This document shows, in pieces, positions 25,468 through 34,155 of a stretch of 64,000 nt of DNA. The DNA is from Rhodospirillaceae bacterium (GTDB lineage: Bacteria; Pseudomonadota; Alphaproteobacteria; Rhodospirillales; JABHCV01). Position numbers and translations under genes: made by a program. The notes beneath the pieces are model-generated. The model saw only the letters and a program-made list of their open reading frames with translations, was not told the origin of the DNA and did no database searches. The stretch spans positions 124,001 to 188,000 of the forward strand of contig JABJHA010000002.1 in NCBI GenBank assembly GCA_018662005.1, written 5' to 3'. How positions within the stretch are numbered: the stretch's first letter is position 1; every line of letters begins with the position of its first letter.

Positions 25468-28205
25468 GAGGCTTTCTCCACCACGCTGATGGAAGCGCGC
25501 ACCAGATCAGCGCCCGAGCCTGTGGAATCGGTTAAATCCAGCAGCATCGGCGTCAGCTTGTTCATGCTCGGCACATCGAAGGTTTTGGCAAGCGGTGTCG
25601 CCCAGTGATCAAACTGTCCGATCATGACCAGGGTATCGGGGCGTACGCCCTGCCTAAGAATGGCCCGACCCCGTGTCGTGTTCAGGGGCGAGGCAATCTC
25701 GACAAGATCACCCTGAGCGATACCCAGTTCAGCGGCCCGACCGGTGTTCATGATGACCCCGCCATGACCGGCGATGTTGGAGGCGACTTCGCGGATCATC
25801 TGAATATCGGCATTGCCGCCCCAGGCGTATTGCATGGAGCGCGAGGTCACCAGCCAGAAGGGGAAATCGTTAATGTCGATATCAAAATTTTCTTCAAGAA
25901 CCCGCTCCCAAAGGGCGGCGAGGTCCTGCCAGACAGGCAGGGGTTCGTACTCATCAAGCTGGGCGTCCCACCAACTGATGCCACTTTCATGAAGCCGGTT
26001 GGCCAGCTGCTTGCCGATCCTGTAGAGGCCTTCCTGGTAGGGCATTTCAAAGCGCAAGCCCTGATCTTCCAGTTCCGGGTACAGGTACCAGTTCAAACGC
26101 TCGTAAGGGATCGTCTTCAGTCCGTGTTCAAGATAATAGTCCAGACCGTCCTGATTTTCCCCGTCAGACATTTCAATACTGGCCGCCCGGCAGACCGCGT
26201 CCCAGATTTCCTCGACCGAGTGTTCCTGCCCCTCATCCAGCGAACAGTCGACCACATCGCTGATCAGCCGCACACCGGCAGCGCCGCGGTTGATAGCATT
26301 GTTATAGGCTTCCAGAAGCCCTGTGCGTTTGGCAAGTTCCGTGGCGATCCAAGTGAAATCCTTGGCCTCGCCTTGCGTCTCGACGACGGGTTGGCGCAAG
26401 GCGAAACCCTGATGATCCCAGTATTGTTCAAAGTACTTGGTGCCGCCGATTCGGATCAGCTGAAGGCTTTCAAGGTCGGTGCATTCAGGCAACAGGATGT
26501 CGGCCATGTGGTTTGTTTCATCCGGTGTGTAGGCAAAACACACCGTAAAAGGGAACCGGGATACCGTGTCGGCAATGGAGTCCGTATCCCAGAACGAGAT
26601 CACCGGATTGGTCCGGTAAACAAACCAGACATCAGGCAACGTCGGTTCAGGCCAATTTTCCGGTGTTTGGTTTTGCAACATCCAGGCGATATGGGTTGGC
26701 CCCAGCGCCTGGCTCCACGGCGAGTTGGCGACCAGCGGAATAAGGGTCCGGTTGGCATTGCGCACATCGGGTCTTGATGTCCAGTTTTCCTTGTCCGTCG
26801 GGTTCATGGGGTATTCCATAAACCCGTCGCGGGATGGTTTGACACTGGCCTGGCGCGAAGTGGCAGGTCGGTTCAGGCGCACCGTTGTGCCCAGCGTTCC
26901 CCCGGGAACTTCAAGAGCGCCGACCAGACAGGCCAATAAGGTGCGGGCCCAGCAACAGTCAAACCCGCCCCAGCCGTTGTTGACGGTTTTGCCGAGCGTA
27001 ATGGCGACTGGCCTGAACGGCAGTGTGCGTCCTTCAATTTCTATGGTCTCGCCGATGTGGGCGTGTTCAAGATATTCCAGGGCAATACGGCGGATGGTTT
27101 TAACCGGCACGTCACAAATGTGAGAAGCCCATAACGGACTGTAGGGTTCGGTATGCTCAACCAGTTTTTCCCAAGCCGTCTGACAGCGTTCGTTTTCGTG
27201 GACCCATTCCTTGCCATCAGCACCTTCTTCAACGCCGTGTTCAACCAGAAACGCTGCCTCCAGCACCGGGTCCGCACCCGGCGTATCAAAGGGCACCGGC
27301 TTGTTTGTATTGGCGTCCCAGATTAACGGTTTGCGGGTTTCGGGATCGCGCATGTAATAGCCAAACTTGCCAAGCAGATAGGGCGAGGAGGTTCGGTGCT
27401 TGATGAAATCAAGATCAAGCTCTTCCCATTTACGCTCATGAAGAAGGACATGGATCATGGCCATCAGGAATGCCGGATCGCTTTTCGGGCGGATCGGCAC
27501 CCATTCGGCTGAACAGGCCCCAGTGATCGAAAGGTGTGGTTCCAGTTGTACCCGCTTCATGCCCCGGGCACGCCCATCGGCATGACGTTTGACCCCGCAG
27601 ACGCCGCCAGATGCTTCAACGTTGCTGCCAAAGGAAAGCAGGTATTCGCAAAGCGGTGTATCAGGGGCAACCGTGAAGGCGCGATGCCAGAATTCGCCGT
27701 ACAGATGTTCGGAATGGTAACACTTTACCCCTTGTCCACTGCCGAAGCCTGCATCAATGGGCCCCCAGGCGCCAAGAAAAGCCGGGAAGGTTCCCATGTA
27801 GGATGTCGGTGTACCGCCACCGCCGAAACTGGCGGCAACACGGGGGTATCCGGATTCATCTTTTAGTCCCTTAGCCCGACATTCGTTCAGATTTTCAGCG
27901 ACAAGATCAAGCGCCTCGTTCCATGAAACCGGGACAAACCCCGGATCTTCATCCGGACCTTTTTTCGGGTTTGTCCGCTTCATCGGGGTTTTGATGCGAT
28001 GAGGGTTATAGGTTTTTTGTATAAGCCCGTATGCCTTAACGCAGACTTTACCGGCAGCCGGATGCACGGTGGCTGAGTCAAAGTTTGGTTGAACCTCAGT
28101 CGCCACTCCGTCTTCAACCCCGACGCTCAGCAGGTCGGGGCCGGAAACGCACTGGTAACAGTAGGTCGGAACGTCGCGACGCGTCTGCGGATCTTTCTTG
28201 CTCAT
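25464..28205 (-). CDS. padB: molybdopterin oxidoreductase, PadB-like phenylacetyl-CoA:acceptor oxidoreductase large subunit
   Basis: A 913-residue DMSO-reductase-family enzyme without Tat signal, hence cytoplasmic, as expected for a CoA-ester substrate. The N-terminal cluster site reads CYQCVSGPD: C16, C19 and C55 are present but the usual third cysteine is missing, with Asp24 nearby. Cys162 in GVKCYHSEH stands where the metal-binding Cys or Ser usually lies. Middle segments (ITLGKTVNNGWGGFDCCWARTLLA, WFVYRTNPVISFWDTDSIAD) and the C-terminal LVTSRSMQYAWGGNADIQM follow the family order. Expected reaction: phenylacetyl-CoA oxidised by four electrons to phenylglyoxylate with release of CoA, electrons going to quinone through the fused subunit. 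The PadB identity rests on family resemblance plus the ior, kor and paaK neighbours. Confidence 0.72.
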   Translation of the reverse strand: MSKKDPQTRRDVPTYCYQCVSGPDLLSVGVEDGVATEVQPNFDSATVHPAAGKVCVKAYGLIQKTYNPHRIKTPMKRTNPKKGPDEDPGFVPVSWNEALDLVAENLNECRAKGLKDESGYPRVAASFGGGGTPTSYMGTFPAFLGAWGPIDAGFGSGQGVKCYHSEHLYGEFWHRAFTVAPDTPLCEYLLSFGSNVEASGGVCGVKRHADGRARGMKRVQLEPHLSITGACSAEWVPIRPKSDPAFLMAMIHVLLHERKWEELDLDFIKHRTSSPYLLGKFGYYMRDPETRKPLIWDANTNKPVPFDTPGADPVLEAAFLVEHGVEEGADGKEWVHENERCQTAWEKLVEHTEPYSPLWASHICDVPVKTIRRIALEYLEHAHIGETIEIEGRTLPFRPVAITLGKTVNNGWGGFDCCWARTLLACLVGALEVPGGTLGTTVRLNRPATSRQASVKPSRDGFMEYPMNPTDKENWTSRPDVRNANRTLIPLVANSPWSQALGPTHIAWMLQNQTPENWPEPTLPDVWFVYRTNPVISFWDTDSIADTVSRFPFTVCFAYTPDETNHMADILLPECTDLESLQLIRIGGTKYFEQYWDHQGFALRQPVVETQGEAKDFTWIATELAKRTGLLEAYNNAINRGAAGVRLISDVVDCSLDEGQEHSVEEIWDAVCRAASIEMSDGENQDGLDYYLEHGLKTIPYERLNWYLYPELEDQGLRFEMPYQEGLYRIGKQLANRLHESGISWWDAQLDEYEPLPVWQDLAALWERVLEENFDIDINDFPFWLVTSRSMQYAWGGNADIQMIREVASNIAGHGGVIMNTGRAAELGIAQGDLVEIASPLNTTRGRAILRQGVRPDTLVMIGQFDHWATPLAKTFDVPSMNKLTPMLLDLTDSTGSGADLVRASISVVEKAS

Positions 28206-28209
28206 TGAA

Positions 28210-28608
28210 CTATATCTTTTCGGCTTTTGCCTTAAGCCGTTGTTCCAGTTTTGACATCTCTACAACAAAACGCACATGGGTACACTTGGCGACCTGTTCA
28301 ATATCATCTTCGGCGGTGACCTCGAAAGTGATCAGGCGGCCTTCAACGGATTTGATGGTTGTTGAAATATTCACCGTCATGTTCAGAAGGGTTGCCCCCA
28401 TATGATCGATCTCGACCCGGGTTCCAACGGAGTCTTCGCCCGCGTCCAGATGTTCGAGCAACAGATCACGGCAACAGATTTCGATATCCTGAACGAGCTT
28501 GGGCGTCGCATAGACGCGCAGCGCATCGCCCATGAAATCAATGGTGCGCTCTTTATCGATGCTAATCTGACGGCGGCTCTGCACGCCTGCCTTGAGTGAA
28601 TCTTTCAT
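28210..28608 (-). CDS. FlK-like hotdog-fold acyl-CoA thioesterase
   Basis: A 132-residue hotdog protein. Compared with the fluoroacetyl-CoA thioesterase FlK, Thr35, Glu43 and His69 stand at the same spacing (8 and 26 residues apart) as the FlK catalytic residues Thr42, Glu50 and His76. The tail segment STTIKSVEGRLITFEVTAEDD also fits that family. The ATG at 28608 is chosen because CGGAGAAT precedes it. It lies four bases before padB and 122 bases after the 2-oxoacid oxidoreductase genes. It may hydrolyse a stalled or toxic CoA ester of the pathway; the natural substrate is unlikely to be fluoroacetyl-CoA. Confidence 0.75.
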   Translation of the reverse strand: MKDSLKAGVQSRRQISIDKERTIDFMGDALRVYATPKLVQDIEICCRDLLLEHLDAGEDSVGTRVEIDHMGATLLNMTVNISTTIKSVEGRLITFEVTAEDDIEQVAKCTHVRFVVEMSKLEQRLKAKAEKI

Positions 28609-28730
28609 TTGGTATTCTCCGGTGACGTCCTGAATAATTGTTAGCCTATTGAACAATCTATTTCAGGTAATCATGTACGACAATACTTATTTGAGCGTCC
28701 GGTAGGTGTTTTTCGATAGATTTAGTGCCG

Positions 28731-29291
28731 TTAGCTTGCGACGGCGGATTCGGGAACGTCTTTGCCTTCAGCCATACCGTATCCTTCGGCGAGAGCCTCC
28801 AGATTAAGGGTCAGGAATTTGCTGGGGACCATGGCCCGGACAGCTTCTTCCAAAAAGGCGTAGGAGCAAATATCGCCAAGGCTGATCAATGCCCCCAATG
28901 AAATGATATTGGCAACACGCTCGTTGCCCAGTTTCAGGGCGGTTTCGCTTAAGGGCAGATGATAGACGCTATAGGCCCCGGAGGGTGGTTCGGGGACGTG
29001 GCGTGTGTCGGCGATGACGATGCTTTGCTCTTTAAGCAACGGCAATGAAATATCGAGCGCGTCCTGATCCAGCACAATCAGATAATCCAGTGATGTGACC
29101 AGCGGATAGACGGCGACCCCTTCGCTGACGACAAGATCTGAACGGCTGAGGCCACCACGCGAGGTCGGCTCATAACTTTGTGATTGGGCAATGCGCTTAT
29201 CAGCCAGATTTAGCGCGTAGGCAAGAATCTTGGCCGAAAGCTGCAACCCCTGCCCACCTGAACCGCTGAAACGAATTTCATAATCCTGCAT
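28731..29291 (-). CDS. korC: 2-oxoacid:ferredoxin oxidoreductase gamma subunit (KorC-like)
   Basis: A 186-residue gamma subunit. It begins EIRFSGSGGQGLQLSAKILAYA and has SQSYEPTSRGGLSRSDLVVSEG, the standard core of this subunit, which forms part of the CoA-binding interface. Size equals the small gamma subunit of phenylglyoxylate dehydrogenase (PadE), but the same is true of 2-oxoglutarate enzymes. It starts three bases after the beta-subunit stop. As part of the arylacetate operon, oxidation of arylglyoxylate to aroyl-CoA is the favoured role; 2-oxoglutarate or branched 2-oxoacids remain possible. Confidence 0.85.
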   Translation of the reverse strand: MQDYEIRFSGSGGQGLQLSAKILAYALNLADKRIAQSQSYEPTSRGGLSRSDLVVSEGVAVYPLVTSLDYLIVLDQDALDISLPLLKEQSIVIADTRHVPEPPSGAYSVYHLPLSETALKLGNERVANIISLGALISLGDICSYAFLEEAVRAMVPSKFLTLNLEALAEGYGMAEGKDVPESAVAS

Positions 29292-29294
29292 GGC

Positions 29295-30137
29295 CTACTT
29301 CCCCGAACCGGCTTGAACGGATTTTACGTGGGCACGATACAGAGCCCCGTATTCAGGCCGCTCGGTTTCGGCAAATACGCCGGTTTTCATGTGATTGGGG
29401 CGGAACGGTTCGTCGACGGCATTGCCGTAAAACTCAGGGCGCATACTGCCCTTTTGGCTGAGAATCATTTCAGGAGAATCGCCAAGATCATTCTTACGGC
29501 CGAAAATCTCGGTACAGTCGGAAATCACCTCGACAAAAGAAAAGCCGTCATGGGCAAGGCCCTGTCGCAGAAGATTTTTCAATGACGGGGTCTGCAAGGT
29601 CACTTCGCGACCGACAAACCCGGCCCCCGCCGCCACCGCCAGATCACAGGCGTTGAAGACGGGCTCGATACTTCCTGTCGGTGAGGTGGTCGTGTAGCGC
29701 GTCTGGCTGGTGGTCGGCGACGCCTGACCGCCGGTCATGCCGTAGACTTCATTATTCAGCATCATGCAGGTCATGTTCAGATTACGCCTACAAGCGTGGA
29801 TCAGGTGATTGCCGCCAATGGCCAGACAGTCGCCATCACCGGTAATGACCACCACTTTCAGGTCGGGTCTGCTTAAGGCCAGGCCGGTGGCGAAAGCCAG
29901 CGGGCGACCGTGGGTGACATGGAATGTATTAGCGTCCACATAAGCACCGATGCGTCCCGAACAACCGATCCCCGAAACAATGGCCAGTTTATCATTGCTA
30001 ATTTTCAGCTCATGGACGGCCCACAGCAAAGCCCGCAGGGCTATGCCATGGCCGCAGCCGGGACACAGGAAGTGCGGGAACATATCTTCACGCAGGTAGT
30101 CACGGATGTTGAAGGATTCCGGACCTTGTTCACTCAT
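29295..30137 (-). CDS. korB: 2-oxoacid:ferredoxin oxidoreductase beta subunit (KorB-like)
   Basis: A 280-residue thiamine-diphosphate-binding subunit. Family marks are FPHFLCPGCGHGIALRALLWA, the SGIGCSGRIGAYVDANTFHVTHGRPLAFATGLAL block and the TPP motif GDGDCLAIGGNHLIHACRRN ending in NNEVYGMTGGQASPTT. Only the CPGC and C.C residues usual for KorB are seen; there is no ferredoxin domain, so electrons must leave through another subunit, for example the ferredoxin tail of the 31283 gene product. It is two bases from the alpha-subunit gene. Confidence 0.88.
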   Translation of the reverse strand: MSEQGPESFNIRDYLREDMFPHFLCPGCGHGIALRALLWAVHELKISNDKLAIVSGIGCSGRIGAYVDANTFHVTHGRPLAFATGLALSRPDLKVVVITGDGDCLAIGGNHLIHACRRNLNMTCMMLNNEVYGMTGGQASPTTSQTRYTTTSPTGSIEPVFNACDLAVAAGAGFVGREVTLQTPSLKNLLRQGLAHDGFSFVEVISDCTEIFGRKNDLGDSPEMILSQKGSMRPEFYGNAVDEPFRPNHMKTGVFAETERPEYGALYRAHVKSVQAGSGK

Positions 30138-30139
30138 GC

Positions 30140-31279
30140 TCAGATTACCTCCTCAATTTTTTCGAGGATGGCCACAGGATCAATAACCTCGCCATCGATC
30201 CGGTTGATGCCGACGGCAGTCTGTTTGGGGCCCATCAGGCGTTCGATTTCCAGGATCAACTGACCGGCATTCATTTCAGGGACGATGATGTGCGTGGCCT
30301 TTTTCGATGCCGCCCTAAACGCCGCTTCTGGAAACGGCCAAAGGGTGATGGGACGGAACAGGCCAACTTTAAGACCTTTTTCGCGCGCCTGTTGCTGAGC
30401 CCGAGCGGCGGCGCGGGCACTGATGCCAACCGTCACAAGGATAACTTTGGCGTCCTTGCAGTCGATTTCTTCAAAGGAGGCAATATCCGCCGCGTGATGT
30501 TCCAGCTTGCCAAGACGGCGGGTGACCATGGCCTCAACCTGCTCTGGGTCTTGTGTCGGAAAGCCGCTTTCTGACGTGGTCAGCCCGGTGGTATGGGCCC
30601 GGTATCCATCACCGGGATGAGCCATCGCAGGCACCATGTCCTTGGTTTTTTGATAAGGCAGGAATTCGGCGCTGGGGCCGCTCGCCCATTTCCGTTCAGC
30701 CTGCTCAATGGATTCAGGACTCGGCAATTCCACGGTTTCGACCAGGTGGCCGATGACCTCATCAAAAATCACCACAACCGGTACCCGCAGGGTTTCGGTC
30801 AGCCAGAAGGCGCGGATCATTTCCTGATAGATTTCCTTGACCGAACACGGTGCCAGCACGATCACTCCATGGTCACCGTGGGTGCCCCACCTGGCCTGCA
30901 TGATATCGCCTTGTGCGGGACGGGTCGGGAGGCCAGTGCTGGGACCACCGCGCATGACATTGACCACGACGCAGGGAATTTCAGCACCCGCGGCATAACC
31001 AATATTTTCCTGCTTTAGGGAAAAGCCCGGCCCGCTGGTTGCCGTCATCGCTTTTGAGCCACCCATGGAAGCCCCAAGAATTGCCCCCATGGAGGCAATC
31101 TCGTCTTCCATCTGAATGAAAATGCCATCGACCTTTGGCAATTCAAGCGACATTTTTTCGGCAATTTCCGATGACGGCGTGATCGGATAACCGGCAAAAA
31201 AGCGGCAGCCGGCGGCGATCGCGCCCATGGCGCAGGCATGGTTGCCTTGTAAATTCTGAAGGTGGCCGGTTGCTCTCAT
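30140..31279 (-). CDS. korA: 2-oxoacid:ferredoxin oxidoreductase alpha subunit (KorA-like)
   Basis: A 379-residue alpha subunit. Signs are GNHACAMGAIAAGCRFFAGYPITPSSEIAE at the N-terminus, QMEDEIASMGAILGASMGGSKAMTATSGPGFSL, and VMRGGPSTGLPTRPAQGD. The C-terminal third is the transketolase-C-like part (VGISARAAARAQQQAREKG...FRPITLWPFPE). It lacks the N-terminal gamma domain of the fused archaeal form, as the gamma subunit is encoded separately. The gene follows the IorB-ferredoxin fusion by three bases, so the two oxidoreductases are translated from one message. Confidence 0.9.
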   Translation of the reverse strand: MRATGHLQNLQGNHACAMGAIAAGCRFFAGYPITPSSEIAEKMSLELPKVDGIFIQMEDEIASMGAILGASMGGSKAMTATSGPGFSLKQENIGYAAGAEIPCVVVNVMRGGPSTGLPTRPAQGDIMQARWGTHGDHGVIVLAPCSVKEIYQEMIRAFWLTETLRVPVVVIFDEVIGHLVETVELPSPESIEQAERKWASGPSAEFLPYQKTKDMVPAMAHPGDGYRAHTTGLTTSESGFPTQDPEQVEAMVTRRLGKLEHHAADIASFEEIDCKDAKVILVTVGISARAAARAQQQAREKGLKVGLFRPITLWPFPEAAFRAASKKATHIIVPEMNAGQLILEIERLMGPKQTAVGINRIDGEVIDPVAILEKIEEVI

Positions 31280-31282
31280 GGT

Positions 31283-32185
31283 TTAAGCGCTCATTTTCTG
31301 TGCTGATGGTCTGATCACGTCGATGGCAAAATCCGGGCACAGCCATTCGCAGACCCGACACCCCGTACAGCGTTCCGGGTGGGTCAACTCGACAAGTTGT
31401 TCCGCGTCCAGTGCAAGACAGCGTTCCGGGCACATCTTGACGCAAATATCGCAACCCTTGCACCACTCCCGGGTTAGGCGAAGTTCAAAATCATCAGTGG
31501 TCTGAATTTCCGGAACAATGGATTTGATCTGCGGGGCAAGCGGTTCGGAAACGGTTTCGTTTTTCGCCCGTTCGGCCCAGGCCCGCCCATCAAGAAAGGC
31601 CTGACGATTGATTTCGATGGTTTTTGGTGGCACGAAATCCGAAATCACCTGTAACCATTCATCGGTTTCAAAATCCAGCGCCGTTGACAGGGTTCCAAGC
31701 AGCACCGTGTTTGATGCCCGCAGATTGCCAAGTTCAGAAGCCATCGTCGTCGCGTCTAATGCCAACCCGTTGGCGACCTCGGCGACGATTTGCTCAGGCG
31801 TTTCCTTTGAATAAATCTTGTCCGCTCCACGCTTGCGATTAAGGCAGGCAAAGGGCGGCACGATATGCTGGGTGTCGGTGATATAGGTGCCGTTTGTCGG
31901 CTCAAGATAATTTAGCCAGCGCAGGCCTTCTGCCCATTCAAGAGACAACAGGACATCGGCTTCACCGGCCGGGATCGTCGGTGACCAGACCTGCTCGCCA
32001 AAACGGACGTGACTGAAGACTGAGCCGCCGCGTTTGGCCATTCCATGAACTTCGCTTTGTTTGACCTGATAGCCATTCATCTGGCACAGCGTCGCCAACA
32101 CCTTGGAGACCATGATGACGCCCTGGCCGCCGACACCGACGATCAATACGTTCATCGTTTTTACTTCGGATGCCTGATTTCTCAT
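31283..32185 (-). CDS. IorB-like gamma domain fused to a two-cluster ferredoxin
   Basis: A protein of up to 300 residues. The first part is a gamma/IorB domain (MNVLIVGVGGQGVIMVSKVLATLCQ, SEVHGMAKRGGSVFSHVRFG). The C-terminal 70 residues form a ferredoxin with two [4Fe-4S] motifs (CKGCDICVKMCP and CTGCRVCEWLCP). It would be the partner of the IorA-like protein encoded just upstream, and its ferredoxin may also serve KorAB. Start choice is open: ATG 32185 lies 21 bases after the previous stop with a GAGA-type site; ATG 32155 gives the typical MNVLIVG beginning but a weaker ribosome site. Confidence 0.83.
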   Translation of the reverse strand: MRNQASEVKTMNVLIVGVGGQGVIMVSKVLATLCQMNGYQVKQSEVHGMAKRGGSVFSHVRFGEQVWSPTIPAGEADVLLSLEWAEGLRWLNYLEPTNGTYITDTQHIVPPFACLNRKRGADKIYSKETPEQIVAEVANGLALDATTMASELGNLRASNTVLLGTLSTALDFETDEWLQVISDFVPPKTIEINRQAFLDGRAWAERAKNETVSEPLAPQIKSIVPEIQTTDDFELRLTREWCKGCDICVKMCPERCLALDAEQLVELTHPERCTGCRVCEWLCPDFAIDVIRPSAQKMSA

Positions 32186-32206
32186 GGGGTTCTCTGCTTT
32201 ACAGAC

Positions 32207-34030
32207 TTAATGAACTTCGGCTTCAAGCGGACGGATGCTGTCAGCGGGACAAACCTGTGCACAAAGCGAGCAACCAATACAGGCGTCCTGATCGATTTTG
32301 ACCTTGTGATGACCATCGTACCATTCATCAGACCAGGACAGGGCCGGGCAGCCGAGGTTCATACAGGACTGACAGGCGACACAGTTTTCCGAAACGACCG
32401 TCAGGGACGGCCCCTTGACCTTGATCGGGTCAAGTACACAGGGACGATCAGAAATAACAACGGAAACGCCCTTGAATTCGGCCGCCTCGCGGAATGTCTG
32501 GTACATGGCAGCGACGTCATAGCTGTCGATTTTTTTAATCCACGTCACACCAATGGCGCTGATCAGTTTCTCAAAATCAATGCGATGGGTTTCTTCTCCC
32601 CGCAGGGTCTTCCCCGTCGCCGCGTGGTTCTGGCCGCCGGTCATGGCGGTGATGTGGTTGTCGAGCAGGATCACCGTAATATCGACTTCGTTATAAACCG
32701 CATCAATCAGTGCCGGGATCCCCGAATGCAGGAAGGTCGAATCACCGATGGTCGCAATGATCGGCTTGGTTTCCAGACCAGCCTTGGCGACACCGATGGC
32801 ATTGCCGATACTGGAGCCCATGGAAACACAAGTATCGATGGATTTCAAAGGCTCGACAGCGGCCAGGGTGTAGCAACCGATATCCCCCATGACACGACCG
32901 TTCATGGCCCGGATCGCCATGTAACCCGAGGTATGGGGACAGCCGGCACAAAGCACCGGTGGCCTGGGTGTGATCCGCTGATCATGGGCCGGGGCCAGAT
33001 CGCGTTTTTCCAGAACACCAGCCGCCTCCAAACCCTGACGAACAATTTCAGGAGAAAATTCACCGACACGGGAGAAATATTTTTTCCCTTCAACGGCAAA
33101 GCCCATAACCTTGACTTCGTCTTCAACGACGGGCTCAAGTTCTTCGACAATCAAAACCCGGTCAACGGACTTGCAGAAATCGGCAATCAGTTTTTCAGGT
33201 AAGGGATAGGAGGCGCCCAACTTTAGAATGCTTGCGTCGCTTATGGATTCCTTAACGTAGGCATAGGACGTGGCCATGGTGATGATGCCAATATCCTTGC
33301 GGCCTTTCTCCCATTTATTGATGCCCGAAGTGGCGAAATGTTCCTTCAGTTTTTCCTCGCGCTCGATCAATAGCGGATGACGAGTACGCGCATTGTTGGG
33401 CATCATGACGTTCTTGGAAGGATTATCGACAAAACCCTTTGATGGTTTTTCCTGGCGCTTACCCACTTTGACCGTACTGCGGGTATGGGACAGGCGGGTT
33501 GTTGAACGGACAATAACCGGGGTATCAAAGTCTTCGCTCAGATCAAAAGCCAATTTTGTATAATCGAGCGCTTCCTGGGCGTCGGAAGGTTCCAGACATG
33601 GAACCATGGCGAACTTTGCAAAGATCCGTGAATCCTGTTCATTCTGTGAAGAATGAATACCCGGATCATCACAAACGATAAGAACCAATCCACCGTTGAC
33701 GCCAATGTAAGTAACCGACATCAGGGCGTCCGAAGCCACATTCAGGCCCACATGCTTCATGGACGTCATCGCCCGCACTCCTGCGAAAGACGCACCAATA
33801 GCGACATCGCAGGCGACTTTTTCATTGGTAGCCCATTGCGCCTCAACATCCTCGCTGGGGTACTTGGACAAATTTTCCATAATTTCGGTGCTTGGCGTTC
33901 CTGGGTACGAAGAGCCCACTCTGACACCGGCTTCCCACGCGCCACGCGCAAGCGCCTCGTTACCCGTCATCGGGCGCTGGCTATCTTTCTTACTGCTTTT
34001 TTTCGTCGTCTGCTTCACAAGATCATCCAT
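32207..34030 (-). CDS. second IorA-like 2-oxoacid ferredoxin oxidoreductase alpha subunit
   Basis: A 607-residue thiamine-diphosphate protein of the IorA family, clearly different from the 717-residue IorA at 21727. Typical parts are GSSYPGTPSTEIMENLSKYP, AIGASFAGVRAMTSMKHVGLNVASDALMSV, PPVLCAGCPHTSGYMAIRAM, and the TPP motif GDSTFLHSGIPALIDAVYN...LLDNHITAMTGGQNH. The C-terminus has a cysteine group CVACQSCMNLGCPA and a complete CIGCSLCAQVCP motif. The ATG at 34030 begins MDDLVKQ; the frame is open a little further upstream without a better site. It is the first gene of the 15-kb run and lies 126 bases from the FNR-type box. Confidence 0.88.
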   Translation of the reverse strand: MDDLVKQTTKKSSKKDSQRPMTGNEALARGAWEAGVRVGSSYPGTPSTEIMENLSKYPSEDVEAQWATNEKVACDVAIGASFAGVRAMTSMKHVGLNVASDALMSVTYIGVNGGLVLIVCDDPGIHSSQNEQDSRIFAKFAMVPCLEPSDAQEALDYTKLAFDLSEDFDTPVIVRSTTRLSHTRSTVKVGKRQEKPSKGFVDNPSKNVMMPNNARTRHPLLIEREEKLKEHFATSGINKWEKGRKDIGIITMATSYAYVKESISDASILKLGASYPLPEKLIADFCKSVDRVLIVEELEPVVEDEVKVMGFAVEGKKYFSRVGEFSPEIVRQGLEAAGVLEKRDLAPAHDQRITPRPPVLCAGCPHTSGYMAIRAMNGRVMGDIGCYTLAAVEPLKSIDTCVSMGSSIGNAIGVAKAGLETKPIIATIGDSTFLHSGIPALIDAVYNEVDITVILLDNHITAMTGGQNHAATGKTLRGEETHRIDFEKLISAIGVTWIKKIDSYDVAAMYQTFREAAEFKGVSVVISDRPCVLDPIKVKGPSLTVVSENCVACQSCMNLGCPALSWSDEWYDGHHKVKIDQDACIGCSLCAQVCPADSIRPLEAEVH

Positions 34031-34127
34031 TGCGCCCCGCCACTGGCAAAACCAAATTACCAAAATCGTTATTGGAGATATCTAAAGAAATTCAACGGCA
34101 ACCCCCAGCATTGCCGACAGATTTATT

Positions 34128-34133
34128 GTTGTA
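34128..34133 (-). promoter_or_regulatory. candidate -10 box of the arylacetate operon
   Basis: TACAAC on the minus strand. If it is the -10 hexamer, transcription would start near 34121 and the FNR-type box would be centred at -41.5, the standard position for class II activation. This geometry is the main support. Confidence 0.45.
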
Positions 34134-34155
34134 ACCGAGCCTACTAAACCGAGGC

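Noticed and set aside
25605-26777. A 390-codon open frame on the plus strand
   Set aside because: It is antisense to the PadB-like gene and shows no domain; long shadow frames are expected opposite GC-biased codons.
32045-33202. A 385-codon open frame on the plus strand
   Set aside because: It lies wholly opposite the IorA-like gene and its partner, whose motifs are beyond doubt. The product has no recognisable domain and there is no own promoter or ribosome site.
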